Positions 35,652 through 44,123 of a DNA stretch of 64,000 nucleotides are shown here, piece by piece; position 1 is the stretch's first letter; every line of letters starts with the position of its first letter. Under the pieces are notes generated by a model that worked only from the letters and a program-made list of their open reading frames with translations, was not told where the DNA came from and did not search any database. This stretch comes from CBDFKS01 sp965248905 (GTDB lineage: Bacteria > Chloroflexota > Dehalococcoidia > Lucifugimonadales > JAGWBF01): assembly GCA_965248905.1 (NCBI GenBank), contig CBDFKS010000007.1, forward strand, positions 62,001 through 126,000. Direction: 5' to 3'. Both the position numbers and the translations under genes were made by a program.

Positions 35652-36278
35652 ATGGGACGATATACCGGGCCAGTATGTAGATTGTGCAGAAGGGTAGGCG
35701 AGAAGCTGTTCCTCAAGGCTGAACGCTGCTTCTCACCTCGGTGCGCCATTGAACGAAGGCGTGCGGCTCCTGGAGACCATTTGGGCCGCCGTAGAAGGGT
35801 CTCTGACAGGGGCATACAGCTTCGAGAGAAGCAGCGAGCCCGATATATTTATGGGGTCATGGAAAGCCAGTTCAGAAGGTACATGGAGCAGGCTTTCAAG
35901 AAGCCTGGAGTAACGGGCCAATATCTCTTGGAGCTCCTGGAGCGACGCCTGGACAACGCCGTGTTCAGGTTGGGCTTTGCTGAATCCCGACGCCAGGCAC
36001 GACAGCTGGTACTGCACGGCCATTTCACGGTGAACGGCCGCAAGACCAATATACCTTCATATATGTTGCGTCCGATGGACCTAATAGCCTGGAAGGAGTC
36101 CCACATGCAGAGGGACTTTTTCAAGGAATTGACTCAAGATATACCGAAAAGACCAGTACCCCAATGGCTGACTCTAGACACGGGAAATATGACAGGTAAG
36201 GTGTCTAGCCTCCCCGGGGAAGAGGACCTGGTATCGGCAATAGACACCCGCCTAATAGTTGAGTATTACTCGAGGTAA
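35652..36278 (+). CDS. rpsD: Ribosomal protein S4 (zinc form)
   Basis: 208 residues. It initiates assembly of the 16S 5' domain. The start is ATG at 35652, giving MGRYTGPVCRLCRRVGEKL; an upstream in-frame start at 35610 would lie inside rpsK. CRLC and two later cysteines (CFSPRC) mark the zinc-binding N-terminus. The S4 RNA-binding domain reads LERRLDNAVFRLGFAESRRQARQLVLHGHFTVNG. Confidence 0.96.
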   Translation: MGRYTGPVCRLCRRVGEKLFLKAERCFSPRCAIERRRAAPGDHLGRRRRVSDRGIQLREKQRARYIYGVMESQFRRYMEQAFKKPGVTGQYLLELLERRLDNAVFRLGFAESRRQARQLVLHGHFTVNGRKTNIPSYMLRPMDLIAWKESHMQRDFFKELTQDIPKRPVPQWLTLDTGNMTGKVSSLPGEEDLVSAIDTRLIVEYYSR

Positions 36279-36286
36279 TAGCGAAT

Positions 36287-37525
36287 ATGTTGGAAACCTC
36301 TATCCTCTCGGCAGGAACGGCCTCGCGGGCAGCGGAGGCTCTTACACCCGAAATCAAGATGATCGATGCGAACGATGTCTATGGCAAGTTCGTTTTCGAA
36401 CCCCTTGAGCGTGGCTACGGGATTAGTATCGGAAACCCCATGCGGCGAATGCTTTTAGGCTCGATTGAAGGCACCGCGATCACGTGGGTTAAGATCGATG
36501 GCGTGTTACACGAGTACGCTACCATCCCTAACATGAAGGAGGAAGTCCTGGAGTTCCTCCTCAATGTGAAAGGGATTTGCATACGGTCGGTAACGGGCCG
36601 GGCTGGCAAGATGCGTCTGGAAATAACAGGTGAAGGCAGAGTTTGCGCCGGCGACGTCGCTACCTCCGCTGATTTCGAAATTGTTAATCCTGAGCATCAT
36701 TTGGCCACCCTGGACTCCGAAGATGCCAGGCTTTCAGTGGAGTTCAATGTCGATCAAGGCAAAGGATATCAGCCTGTACTCCAGGGTGATGGGGTGGCGG
36801 GACCTCTTATGGGGGTATTGCCCGTAGATGCCATATTTAATCCCGTCAAAAAAGTTAACTATTCGGTCGAAAGAACCCGCGTAGGACACGTTACCGATTA
36901 CGAACGTCTCGTGTTGGAGATGTGGACAGACGGCACCATCACTCCAGTGGAAGCTCTTAGGGAGTCTTCTCAGGTGCTGGTGAATCATTTCTTCCCATTC
37001 AGTCACTTGGGTAACGAGGTGGCGGTCGGCACGGACAGACACACTATCTCGGTGTCTCCGGAGATTTACCAGACTCCCATCGAAAAGCTGTCCCTCTCTC
37101 CCAGAACCCTTAACTGCCTAAAACGAGCTCACATCGGTAAAGTGGGCCAGGTGCTCGAAATGAGTAATGGGGAGCTCTTGAAGATAAGGAACTTCGGCGA
37201 GAAATCCTTAGACGAGCTATTGACCAAGCTTAAACAAGAGCAGATGTTAAGCGAGCAGGAATGGGCCTCCCGCATGGCCAGCCAAAAAGGCGATATTGAA
37301 GATGAGGATGACGGCGATGGCGCCAAAGTGGTGAGCAATGAAGATATTGCCGCGATTCTTGGAGGCGAGTCCTTTGTACAGGATGTAGATGAAGATAGCG
37401 AGGAAGAGGGTCAACTCGACTCCTCTGACGGTCTTACCGTTGCACCTAAGGATGAAGAAGACGCCCGGCCTCAACCTAGAAGGCGTCGAAGCCATGTCAC
37501 AGTAGAAGAGGATGAGGAGGACTAG
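36287..37525 (+). CDS. rpoA: RNA polymerase alpha subunit with acidic C-terminal tail
   Basis: 412 residues against the usual 310-330. The N-terminal dimerisation domain (residues about 20-240) has FEPLERGYGISIGNPMRRMLL. The C-terminal domain (about 268-320) has LSPRTLNCLKRAHIGKVGQV and RNFGEKSLDELLTKL, which bind UP elements and activators. Residues about 330-412 are an added, strongly acidic tail (DIEDEDDGDG, DVDEDSEEEGQ, VEEDEED) broken by a basic patch PQPRRRRSH. The ATG at 36287 follows rpsD by 8 bases, and rplQ follows as usual. Confidence 0.96.
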   Translation: MLETSILSAGTASRAAEALTPEIKMIDANDVYGKFVFEPLERGYGISIGNPMRRMLLGSIEGTAITWVKIDGVLHEYATIPNMKEEVLEFLLNVKGICIRSVTGRAGKMRLEITGEGRVCAGDVATSADFEIVNPEHHLATLDSEDARLSVEFNVDQGKGYQPVLQGDGVAGPLMGVLPVDAIFNPVKKVNYSVERTRVGHVTDYERLVLEMWTDGTITPVEALRESSQVLVNHFFPFSHLGNEVAVGTDRHTISVSPEIYQTPIEKLSLSPRTLNCLKRAHIGKVGQVLEMSNGELLKIRNFGEKSLDELLTKLKQEQMLSEQEWASRMASQKGDIEDEDDGDGAKVVSNEDIAAILGGESFVQDVDEDSEEEGQLDSSDGLTVAPKDEEDARPQPRRRRSHVTVEEDEED

Positions 37526-37533
37526 CAGGGCCC

Positions 37534-37887
37534 ATGGTTGCGCATCGTATAGCCGGCAAAAAGCTGAGTAGGCCTACCGCTCAAAGAATAGCGCTGCTTC
37601 GATCCCTCGCGTCTGAGCTGATACGCCATGAACGTATCAGGACCACTGAGGCTAAGGCCTTTGAGGCAAGAAGATTCGTTGAGCAGCTTATCACTCATGG
37701 TAAGAAGGGCACTCTTCATCATCGGCGTCTTGCCATGTCGCAGGTGCCCAACAAGCAAGCGATAAAGAAAGTGTTCGATGACCTGACAGCCAGGTACGCT
37801 GACCGCCCGGGAGGTTATGTACGCATTATCAAGCTGGGACCTCGCAAGGGTGACGCGGCTCCCATGGCTCTTTTAGAGCTGGTGTAG
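37534..37887 (+). CDS. rplQ: Ribosomal protein L17
   Basis: 117 residues, normal. It shows HRIAGKKLSRPTAQRIALLRSLASELIRHERIRTTEAKAFEARRFVEQLI and the C-terminal GGYVRIIKLGPRKGDAAPMALLELV. It sits near the tunnel exit. ATG at 37534, 8 bases after rpoA; last gene of the alpha-operon block proper. Confidence 0.97.
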   Translation: MVAHRIAGKKLSRPTAQRIALLRSLASELIRHERIRTTEAKAFEARRFVEQLITHGKKGTLHHRRLAMSQVPNKQAIKKVFDDLTARYADRPGGYVRIIKLGPRKGDAAPMALLELV

Positions 37888-37955
37888 TCCTTTAGATTAT
37901 CGCGGTCTCAGCCAGAGATGAGTATGAGGGGTGGCCAGTTAGCCAAGAAGGTAAA

Positions 37956-38759
37956 GTGGACCACAGGGATGTCAATGAAGTTAGGAGAATGGTCCTCCTT
38001 CTGGAATATGACGGCAGCAGGTACAAAGGGTTTCAATGGCAGGTACATGTCCCCACGGTTCAGGCGGAAATCGAAAAGGCGATTGAGAGGTTCACAGGGG
38101 AATCTCTCAGGATAAGGGGAGCCAGCCGCACCGACACAGGTGTCCACGCCAGAGGCCAGGTGGTGGACTTCCTCACACGGGCACCTTATACAACCTACAC
38201 CTTTACCAAGGCGCTTAACTGGTATCTGCCGGTGGATATCAGGGTCAAAGGTGCCTTTAGCGCGCCCCTGGACTTCCACTCCAGGAAAGATGCTCTGAGC
38301 AGGACTTATAGGTATACCCTGCTGAATACTGAGTGGCCGCCTGCTCTACTACGAGACTATTGTCACTGGGTATCGCAAAGCATAGACCTAGCCCTGATGG
38401 AAGAAGCCGGGAAAGATCTGAAGGGCATCCACGACTTCACGCCATTTACGGCCAGCTTGCCTCCCGACAGAAGTCCGGTCAGGACAGTAATGCGGTGGAA
38501 CGTATGGCGGGAAGAGGACCGGGTTCTAATCGAGTCTGAGGCCAACGGCTTTTTGCCTCATCAAATACGTCGTACAAACGGCATTCTGTTGCATATAGGG
38601 AGTGGCAAGCTGCCTGTAGAGGTGATTAAAGATCTGATTAGTGGTAAACTGAGTGAGTTGAAGCATTGTCCGTCTCTGCCGGCGAAAGGACTGTGCTTGA
38701 TGAAGGTAAAGTACCCCAATTTTCCATCTGGGACTGGTTGTGACTATGAAACGACCTAA
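37956..38759 (+). CDS. truA: tRNA pseudouridine(38-40) synthase TruA
   Basis: Up to 267 residues. It isomerises U38-U40 in tRNA anticodon stems. It has LLLEYDGSRYKGFQWQ, the catalytic block RGASRTDTGVHARGQV with the nucleophile Asp, and the C-terminal PHQIRRTNGILLHIG motif. The start is uncertain: GTG at 37956 has AGAAGGT upstream but adds eleven residues, while ATG at 37989 gives the usual length with a ribosome site that is too close. The end overlaps rplM by about 14-20 bases. Confidence 0.92.
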   Translation: MDHRDVNEVRRMVLLLEYDGSRYKGFQWQVHVPTVQAEIEKAIERFTGESLRIRGASRTDTGVHARGQVVDFLTRAPYTTYTFTKALNWYLPVDIRVKGAFSAPLDFHSRKDALSRTYRYTLLNTEWPPALLRDYCHWVSQSIDLALMEEAGKDLKGIHDFTPFTASLPPDRSPVRTVMRWNVWREEDRVLIESEANGFLPHQIRRTNGILLHIGSGKLPVEVIKDLISGKLSELKHCPSLPAKGLCLMKVKYPNFPSGTGCDYETT

Positions 38760-39207
38760 GACATATATGGCGAAGCCGTCCGAAGTGAATTCCGAGTGGA
38801 AGTTAATTGACGCCACCGGGCAAACCCTTGGGCGGCTTGCTACGCGTATATCCAGGACACTTCAAGGTAAGGATAAGCCGATATATACGCCCCACATCCT
38901 TACTGGTGATAGCGTGGTGGTGGTGAATGCCTCACGTATAAGGGTCACTGGCAGAAAGTTGGACCAGAAGACTTACTATCGCCACAGCGGATATGTAGGC
39001 AACTTGAAGAGCTTTGTGTTAAAAGACGTGATGGAGAGTCATCCAGAGCGAGTGATTGAACTGGCTGTGAAGGGCATGTTGCCCAGGAACAAACGCGGCC
39101 GTGACATGCTGAAAAGGCTGAAGGTGTACAGGAATGATTCCCATCCCCACCAGGGGCAGGTTGCGGCATCCCTAACCACCGCGAACGGTGATAGTGACGG
39201 GAGGTAG
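38746..39207 (+). CDS. rplM: Ribosomal protein L13
   Basis: 153 residues. An early 50S assembly protein. It has WKLIDATGQTLGRLATRISRTLQGK, YTPHILTGDSVVVVNASRIRVTGRKLDQKTYYRHSGYVG and the conserved AVKGMLPRNKRGRDMLKRLKVY. The start is ATG at 38746 or an in-frame GTG at 38740; both lie within truA. An extra 10-12 residues lie beyond the usual C-terminus. rpsI follows 8 bases later, the normal rplM-rpsI pair. Confidence 0.95.
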   Translation: MKRPKTYMAKPSEVNSEWKLIDATGQTLGRLATRISRTLQGKDKPIYTPHILTGDSVVVVNASRIRVTGRKLDQKTYYRHSGYVGNLKSFVLKDVMESHPERVIELAVKGMLPRNKRGRDMLKRLKVYRNDSHPHQGQVAASLTTANGDSDGR

Positions 39208-39215
39208 ATAGTACC

Positions 39216-39647
39216 TTGGTTCAAGAAGCTACTACGCAACAATATTACTACGGGACCGGCAAGCGGAAGACCGCAATAGCCAGAGTAAGGTTATATTTAA
39301 GCGTTTCTCCAGAGCAAGTAGGCTCCGTCAGCCAGTTCCAGATAAACGGAAAGCCTATGGAGGAGGTCTTGCCCTGGTTTGCCTGGCAGGCCAACATCCG
39401 AGAACCCCTGCGAGTCACCGATTCGCTGGACAGATTTACCGTCGTAGCTAAGGTTTTGGGTGGAGGCAGCTCTGCTCAAGCTCAGGCCATTCGTCATGGG
39501 ATATCGAAGGCCTTGGTGGTATTCGATGAGAGTCTCAAGCCTACACTTCGTAAGCATGGACTACTGACCAGGGACTCTAGAATAAAAGAAAGCAAGAAAT
39601 ACGGCCTAAAACGCGCGCGTCGTGCTCCCCAATACACCAAGCGGTAA
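39216..39647 (+). CDS. rpsI: Ribosomal protein S9
   Basis: 143 residues. The C-terminal KKYGLKRARRAPQYTKR reaches the P-site anticodon. It also shows YYYGTGKRKTAIARVRLY near the start and GGGSSAQAQAIRHGISKAL in the middle. The start is TTG at 39216, with GGGAGGTAG nine bases upstream; the next ATG (Met48) lies inside the fold. Last gene of the ribosomal block. No terminator is obvious in the next 200 bases. Confidence 0.95.
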   Translation: MVQEATTQQYYYGTGKRKTAIARVRLYLSVSPEQVGSVSQFQINGKPMEEVLPWFAWQANIREPLRVTDSLDRFTVVAKVLGGGSSAQAQAIRHGISKALVVFDESLKPTLRKHGLLTRDSRIKESKKYGLKRARRAPQYTKR

Positions 39648-39858
39648 AGTGCGCAACGGCGAGTATCTCTCTGAGTTAGCTCCAAAGAAGTTTGTATCTG
39701 TCTCTGCCTTACTCCAAAACTGATTTCCAGGCTTCGGAGAGCCAAGCGGGCATCTAACGTGTCTCCAATACAGGATATAGACCGACCGGCACTCCTCCAG
39801 ACGGCACAGACTGATACCTCAACAGACTCTTCATTGTCCATCATAGAGTGAGGCTGCC

Positions 39859-41259
39859 ATGAACAAGGCCGACATACCCTTTCTCTCAGCTACAGAGCTT
39901 TCCAGGGTAATTAAGAAGAAAGAGGTGTCTCCGGTGGAGGCGGTGGAAGCCTACCTTGACCGGATCGAGCTCTTGAACCCCAAGCTGCATGCCTACCTTA
40001 CGGTAATTGGTGATCAGGCCCTTCAGGCAGCCCGCGATTCTGAGCAGGAATTGGCCAAAGGGCAGCACCGTGGGGACATGCACGGCATCCCGGTAGCAGT
40101 CAAGGACCAGCTCCGTACCAAAGGCATTCGGACTACCGCCGGTACCCCTATATTCTCCGACTATGTGCCAGATGAGGATGCCACTGTAATATCCAAACTC
40201 CAGTCGGCGGGGGCTATTCTGCTGGGCAAGCTGAACATGACTGAGTTCGGTACCACCGGCTTTTCTCACAGTTTCATTACTGCTCGTAACCCCTGGGACC
40301 AGGAACGTTTCACCGGTGGCTCGAGCAGTGGCTCCGGCGCCGCTACAGCTGCATTCCTTTGCGCCACATCCCTTGGTGAAGACACCGGAGGCTCGGTGCG
40401 ATTCCCCGCCACATGGTGTGGACTCGTTGGTTTGAGACCTTCTTGGGGCAGAGTGAGCCGATACGGTGTGATGACCGGGGTCTGGTCCATGGACGCCCTT
40501 GGCCCTTTGTCACGCACGGTGGAAGACTGTGCTATGACTATGGAGGCCATCGCCGGGCACGACCCCAAGGACCCTTACACTTGGGACCAGCCGGTGCCTG
40601 CCTATCGAAAGTCGTTGAATGGAGATATAAAAAACATCAAGGTCGGAGTGGTCAAGGAGCAGCTATATTCCGACTGGGTGGAGCCTGAGATTCGAGATTC
40701 GGTTTCGAAGGCGATATCGGTATTGGGGGAGTTGGGAGCATCGGTGGAAGAGCTTTCCATACCCTTCGCAAACCACGCTTCAATGATATCCAGAAGCCTG
40801 AGAATAGAGGCCGCTACCAGATACAAAGATCTGGTGCGAGATCGATTGGGAGAGATCAGTCACGATAACAGGATTGGATACCTGGTCGGAAATATTCTGC
40901 CCAGCCAGGTTTACTATAAAGCTCAGAAGCTCAGGACCTTGCTCCGGCAAGAGGTGCTCGAAGCCCTAAATAAAGTTGACGTACTGGTGTGTCCTACGGC
41001 CGGAGTAGCCGCTCAAAAGATCGAACCCGATCCCGTGGTCGACAGCAAGGCGGGCAGCTCCCGGCTAGAACGGATGCTCACCGTTCTGTTCAGTCTGGCC
41101 AGTATTCCCGCTCTGACTGTCCCCTGCGGCTTCACATCGGAAAACCTGCCAATAGGTCTTCAGATAGCCGGGAAACCTTTCGATGAGCAGACTGTTCTGA
41201 ATGTGGCCTATGCTTATGAGCAGAACACACCTTGGCACACCCAAAAGCCGCCTATTTAG
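39859..41259 (+). CDS. Amidase signature family enzyme
   Basis: 466 residues. The Ser-cisSer-Lys triad of the family is present: Lys in GIPVAVKDQ (near residue 80), cis-Ser in GGSSSGSGAA (near 155) and the nucleophile Ser in DTGGSVRFPA (near 178). The C-terminal half has PALTVPCGF and LPIGLQIAGKPF. It hydrolyses an amide; the family includes GatA of the Glu-tRNA(Gln) amidotransferase, but no gatB or gatC is adjacent. A stand-alone amidase is therefore likelier, though GatA cannot be excluded. ATG at 39859. The end overlaps the next gene by 28 bases. Confidence 0.85.
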   Translation: MNKADIPFLSATELSRVIKKKEVSPVEAVEAYLDRIELLNPKLHAYLTVIGDQALQAARDSEQELAKGQHRGDMHGIPVAVKDQLRTKGIRTTAGTPIFSDYVPDEDATVISKLQSAGAILLGKLNMTEFGTTGFSHSFITARNPWDQERFTGGSSSGSGAATAAFLCATSLGEDTGGSVRFPATWCGLVGLRPSWGRVSRYGVMTGVWSMDALGPLSRTVEDCAMTMEAIAGHDPKDPYTWDQPVPAYRKSLNGDIKNIKVGVVKEQLYSDWVEPEIRDSVSKAISVLGELGASVEELSIPFANHASMISRSLRIEAATRYKDLVRDRLGEISHDNRIGYLVGNILPSQVYYKAQKLRTLLRQEVLEALNKVDVLVCPTAGVAAQKIEPDPVVDSKAGSSRLERMLTVLFSLASIPALTVPCGFTSENLPIGLQIAGKPFDEQTVLNVAYAYEQNTPWHTQKPPI

Positions 41260-42116
41260 GTTTGTACGCTTTGCAAGAGCCATCATCCGACAGATTCCAG
41301 CAACTGTTTGCCCGTATGCTAAGCCAGAACGAAGAAGATATTTCCCTGGCTGAGGCTGCGCTATACATTGCCGGAGAAGAGTATCCGGACCTGGATGTGT
41401 CGAGATATCTGATGATGCTGGACCTGCTGGCCAAGGAGGCGGGTTGGTACATAGACGAGCACGACGGTCCGGAGACGGTCCTTCACAAGCTAAGTGAGTT
41501 TCTGTTCGTCAAGCAGGGTTTTCAGGGGAACCAGGACGATTACTATGACCCTCAAAACAGCTACCTTAACACGGTGATAGACCGTAAGCTCGGGATACCC
41601 ATAACTCTAAGCATAGTTTACATAGAGGTATCCAGAAGACTAGGGTTCGTGTTGGAGGGCATCGGGCTTCCGGGACACTTCCTTTTGCGGCATGGCCCGC
41701 CGGAGTGGGAGCTGTACGTGGACCCCTACGACGAGGGACGCCTTCTCAACAAGGCGGACTGTGAACAGATAGTAGAGAAATTGTTCCACGGAAGGGCCCA
41801 ATTCCGTGAAGAGCACCTTTCGCCCTGCACCAAGAGACAAATTTTAATACGGATGCTCTCCAACCTAAAGGGTGTCTACAGCAATCAGGGAGACTATCGT
41901 AAGGCGATGTCCGCCGCCGATCGAATACAGGTAATAGAGCCGAGCATGGGTAGCAATCTCAAAGACAAAGCCACGTTGCACTACCAGCTAAAGCAGTATC
42001 GGCTGGCCATCAAAGAGCTGGAGCGTTACCTGAAAATCGTGCCGGAGCCCGAAGATGCTGAGAATATAAAGCAGCAGATCAAAGGGCTATGGCGCACCAT
42101 CGCTACTCTTAACTGA
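41232..42116 (+). CDS. SirB1-type transglutaminase-like protein with TPR region
   Basis: Up to 294 residues. The N-terminal two-thirds match the SirB1 family: LNTVIDRKLGIPITLSIVYIEVSRRLGFVLEGIGLPGHFLLRH (residues about 110-155), followed by DPYDEGRLL. These resemble a transglutaminase fold, and the conserved His and Asp of that fold may be kept. Residues about 205-275 look like TPR helices (YSNQGDYRKAMSAADRIQ and LKQYRLAIKELERYLKI). The role of the family is not firmly known. The TTG at 41232 lies within the amidase gene and lacks a good ribosome site; the real start may be one of the TTG codons at 41262-41271. Confidence 0.75.
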   Translation: MAHPKAAYLGLYALQEPSSDRFQQLFARMLSQNEEDISLAEAALYIAGEEYPDLDVSRYLMMLDLLAKEAGWYIDEHDGPETVLHKLSEFLFVKQGFQGNQDDYYDPQNSYLNTVIDRKLGIPITLSIVYIEVSRRLGFVLEGIGLPGHFLLRHGPPEWELYVDPYDEGRLLNKADCEQIVEKLFHGRAQFREEHLSPCTKRQILIRMLSNLKGVYSNQGDYRKAMSAADRIQVIEPSMGSNLKDKATLHYQLKQYRLAIKELERYLKIVPEPEDAENIKQQIKGLWRTIATLN

Positions 42117-42188
42117 CCCGCTGTGCAAGGTTATTAATGTGTCCCCACCGCCCCCGGTGCTAACAAAAGTGTAACGGCCTAGCCGGCC

Positions 42189-43988
42189 TTACCATCCGAT
42201 GGCGTAGCCGACGTCACCCCTGGGCGATGCACCCCCCGTGATAACCTGCCGAGCCTTCTCGTAGCGAATCCCCATCACCTTACCATTGGCCCAGGGATCG
42301 GTTATCACAACTTCGTGTCCGAGGCGCTCCAACTCTCCTATGACCTCCGGTGGAATGCGGGATTCGGCGGCCATCCGGCCAGGATAAGCTTCGCGAGGAT
42401 AGAATGAGGAGGGGAAGTGCATGGAGTGGACCGTTGGTGCGTCCATGGCTTCCTGGATATTCATACCAAATTCGAGATAATTCAGGAAGAATTGCAACGT
42501 CCACTGCTCCTGATAGTCGCCGCCCGGAGTACCGAACACCATGAAAGGATCACCGTCCTGAGTGACCAAAGAAGGCGTCAAGGTGGCTCTAGGGCGCTTG
42601 CGGGGTGCCAAGGCGTTAGGCCGTTCAGGATTCAGGTAGAACATCTGACCACGGGTGCCGATGGGGAAGCCGAGACCCTTGATGATCGGCGAATTGCTAA
42701 GCCAGCCGCCGCTTGGGGTGGCGGCAACCATGTTGCCGTCCCGGTCTACGGCGTCAAGGTGGGTTGTGTCGCCCAGATGGGAATGGCCCAGTCCCAGGTC
42801 TCTGACATCTTGGACCTCCACACCAAGAGCACGGCGGTTATCCTCACCGACATTCAGAGTTGCATAGGCGGGTACGCCCCATCCCACGTCACCGGGCCTC
42901 GTTTCCCGTGATGACTGGGAGCCGATGAGGCCACGCCTTGCCGAAGAGTATTCTTCGGATAGAAGCACGTCCATTGGCACGTTGTCGAATAGGGGGTCGC
43001 CATAGTAGGCCTCGCGATCGGCGAATGCCAGCTTGGCCGACTCGATCCATAGATGTAAGTAATCGGCTGAGTTGTGCCCCAGCTTCTTAACGTCGAACCC
43101 TTCGAGGATAGCCAGATGCTGCAGAAATGTGGGCCCCTGAGTCCAGGTTGGGCACTTATGCACGTCCAGGCCCTTGTAGCGGTAAGTGACAGGCTCCTCC
43201 ACAGTGGCATGCCAATCCGCGATGTCGTCGTAGGTCAGCAGTGCGGTGCGCGCTGTGCCGGTGACATCCTCCACCGGAGTCTCAGAGATGAACTTGGCGA
43301 TTCGCTCAGCGATTGGGCCGTTATAGAAGGCATCTCGTGCCGCTTCGAGTCCCGCGATCCTCCCTTTGTGCTGTTGCTCCTTCTCTGCGCGACACATGGT
43401 CTTGAGCACATTGGCAAAATCTGGATTGCAAAACACCTCACCCACCTCTGGTGGATGGCCGTTGGGGTAGTAGACCTCAACGGTTGTTGGGTAGAGCCGG
43501 GTAAACTTGAGAAGGTTGGTGGTCAGATAGTCATGTAAACGTTGGTAAACTGGGAACCCGTTCTCAGCCAGCTCAATGGCGCGCTGGAGGACCTGGGAGA
43601 AGCTCATAGTGCCGAAGCGAGCCAAGGCGGTGGCCCAGGTATCGACGACGGCGGGAACGCAGGCAGGCAGGTAGCCGTCGCCGGGTATCAGGTCTATGCC
43701 GTGCTCCCGGCACCAGTCTATGGTGAAAGCCTTGGGTGACCAGCCCATACCACTGATGGCGAACGCTTTCCGTTCTTTGGCGGAGTAAATCAAGGTGGGT
43801 ACCTCGCCGCCGATGCCGTTGTGCTGCGGCTCCAGCAGGTTGAGGCAGAAGCACATCGCCGCGGCCGCATCTATCGCGTTACCGCCCTGCTCCATTATGC
43901 GAAAGCCCGCGGCGGTGGCCAGATAATGTCCCGAGGTGACCACGCCGCGGGTACCCATTACCACCGGCCTTGTAATGAAAGATGCCAC
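42189..43988 (-). CDS. Gamma-glutamyltranspeptidase family Ntn hydrolase
   Basis: 599 residues. The GGT fold is clear: GGNAIDAAAAMCFCLNLLEPQHNGIGG near residue 35, the autoprocessing and nucleophile block GDTTHLDAVDRDGNMVAATPSGGW (near residue 405, where the second Thr would become the N-terminal nucleophile), and FGTPGGDYQEQWTLQFFLN. Such enzymes self-cleave and hydrolyse or transfer gamma-glutamyl or related acyl groups. No signal peptide is visible, unlike periplasmic GGTs, so a cytosolic acylase of the GGT superfamily is possible. ATG at 43988 with AGGAGGAAG upstream. It is convergent with the SirB1 gene. Confidence 0.88.
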   Translation of the reverse strand: MASFITRPVVMGTRGVVTSGHYLATAAGFRIMEQGGNAIDAAAAMCFCLNLLEPQHNGIGGEVPTLIYSAKERKAFAISGMGWSPKAFTIDWCREHGIDLIPGDGYLPACVPAVVDTWATALARFGTMSFSQVLQRAIELAENGFPVYQRLHDYLTTNLLKFTRLYPTTVEVYYPNGHPPEVGEVFCNPDFANVLKTMCRAEKEQQHKGRIAGLEAARDAFYNGPIAERIAKFISETPVEDVTGTARTALLTYDDIADWHATVEEPVTYRYKGLDVHKCPTWTQGPTFLQHLAILEGFDVKKLGHNSADYLHLWIESAKLAFADREAYYGDPLFDNVPMDVLLSEEYSSARRGLIGSQSSRETRPGDVGWGVPAYATLNVGEDNRRALGVEVQDVRDLGLGHSHLGDTTHLDAVDRDGNMVAATPSGGWLSNSPIIKGLGFPIGTRGQMFYLNPERPNALAPRKRPRATLTPSLVTQDGDPFMVFGTPGGDYQEQWTLQFFLNYLEFGMNIQEAMDAPTVHSMHFPSSFYPREAYPGRMAAESRIPPEVIGELERLGHEVVITDPWANGKVMGIRYEKARQVITGGASPRGDVGYAIGW

Positions 43989-44062
43989 ACTTCCTCCTAT
44001 ACGAAGTTTGCCACGGCAACCCTTGGTGTGACAAGGGCATACGCAGACATACCCAGTGGTCG

Positions 44063-44091
44063 GCCCGGGAGCGGAGCCTCCGCCCCCGGGC
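44063..44091. terminator. GC-rich hairpin between the GGT and propeller genes
   Basis: GCCCGGG-N15-CCCGGGC with an inner GCGGAG/CTCCGC-like pairing. On the plus strand it is followed by CTTTGTTTATT. Both flanking genes read leftward, for which there is no T-tract, so whether it terminates transcription is unclear. Confidence 0.4.
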
Positions 44092-44123
44092 CTTTGTTTA
44101 TTCGCGACCCTAAGGGGTTGCGG

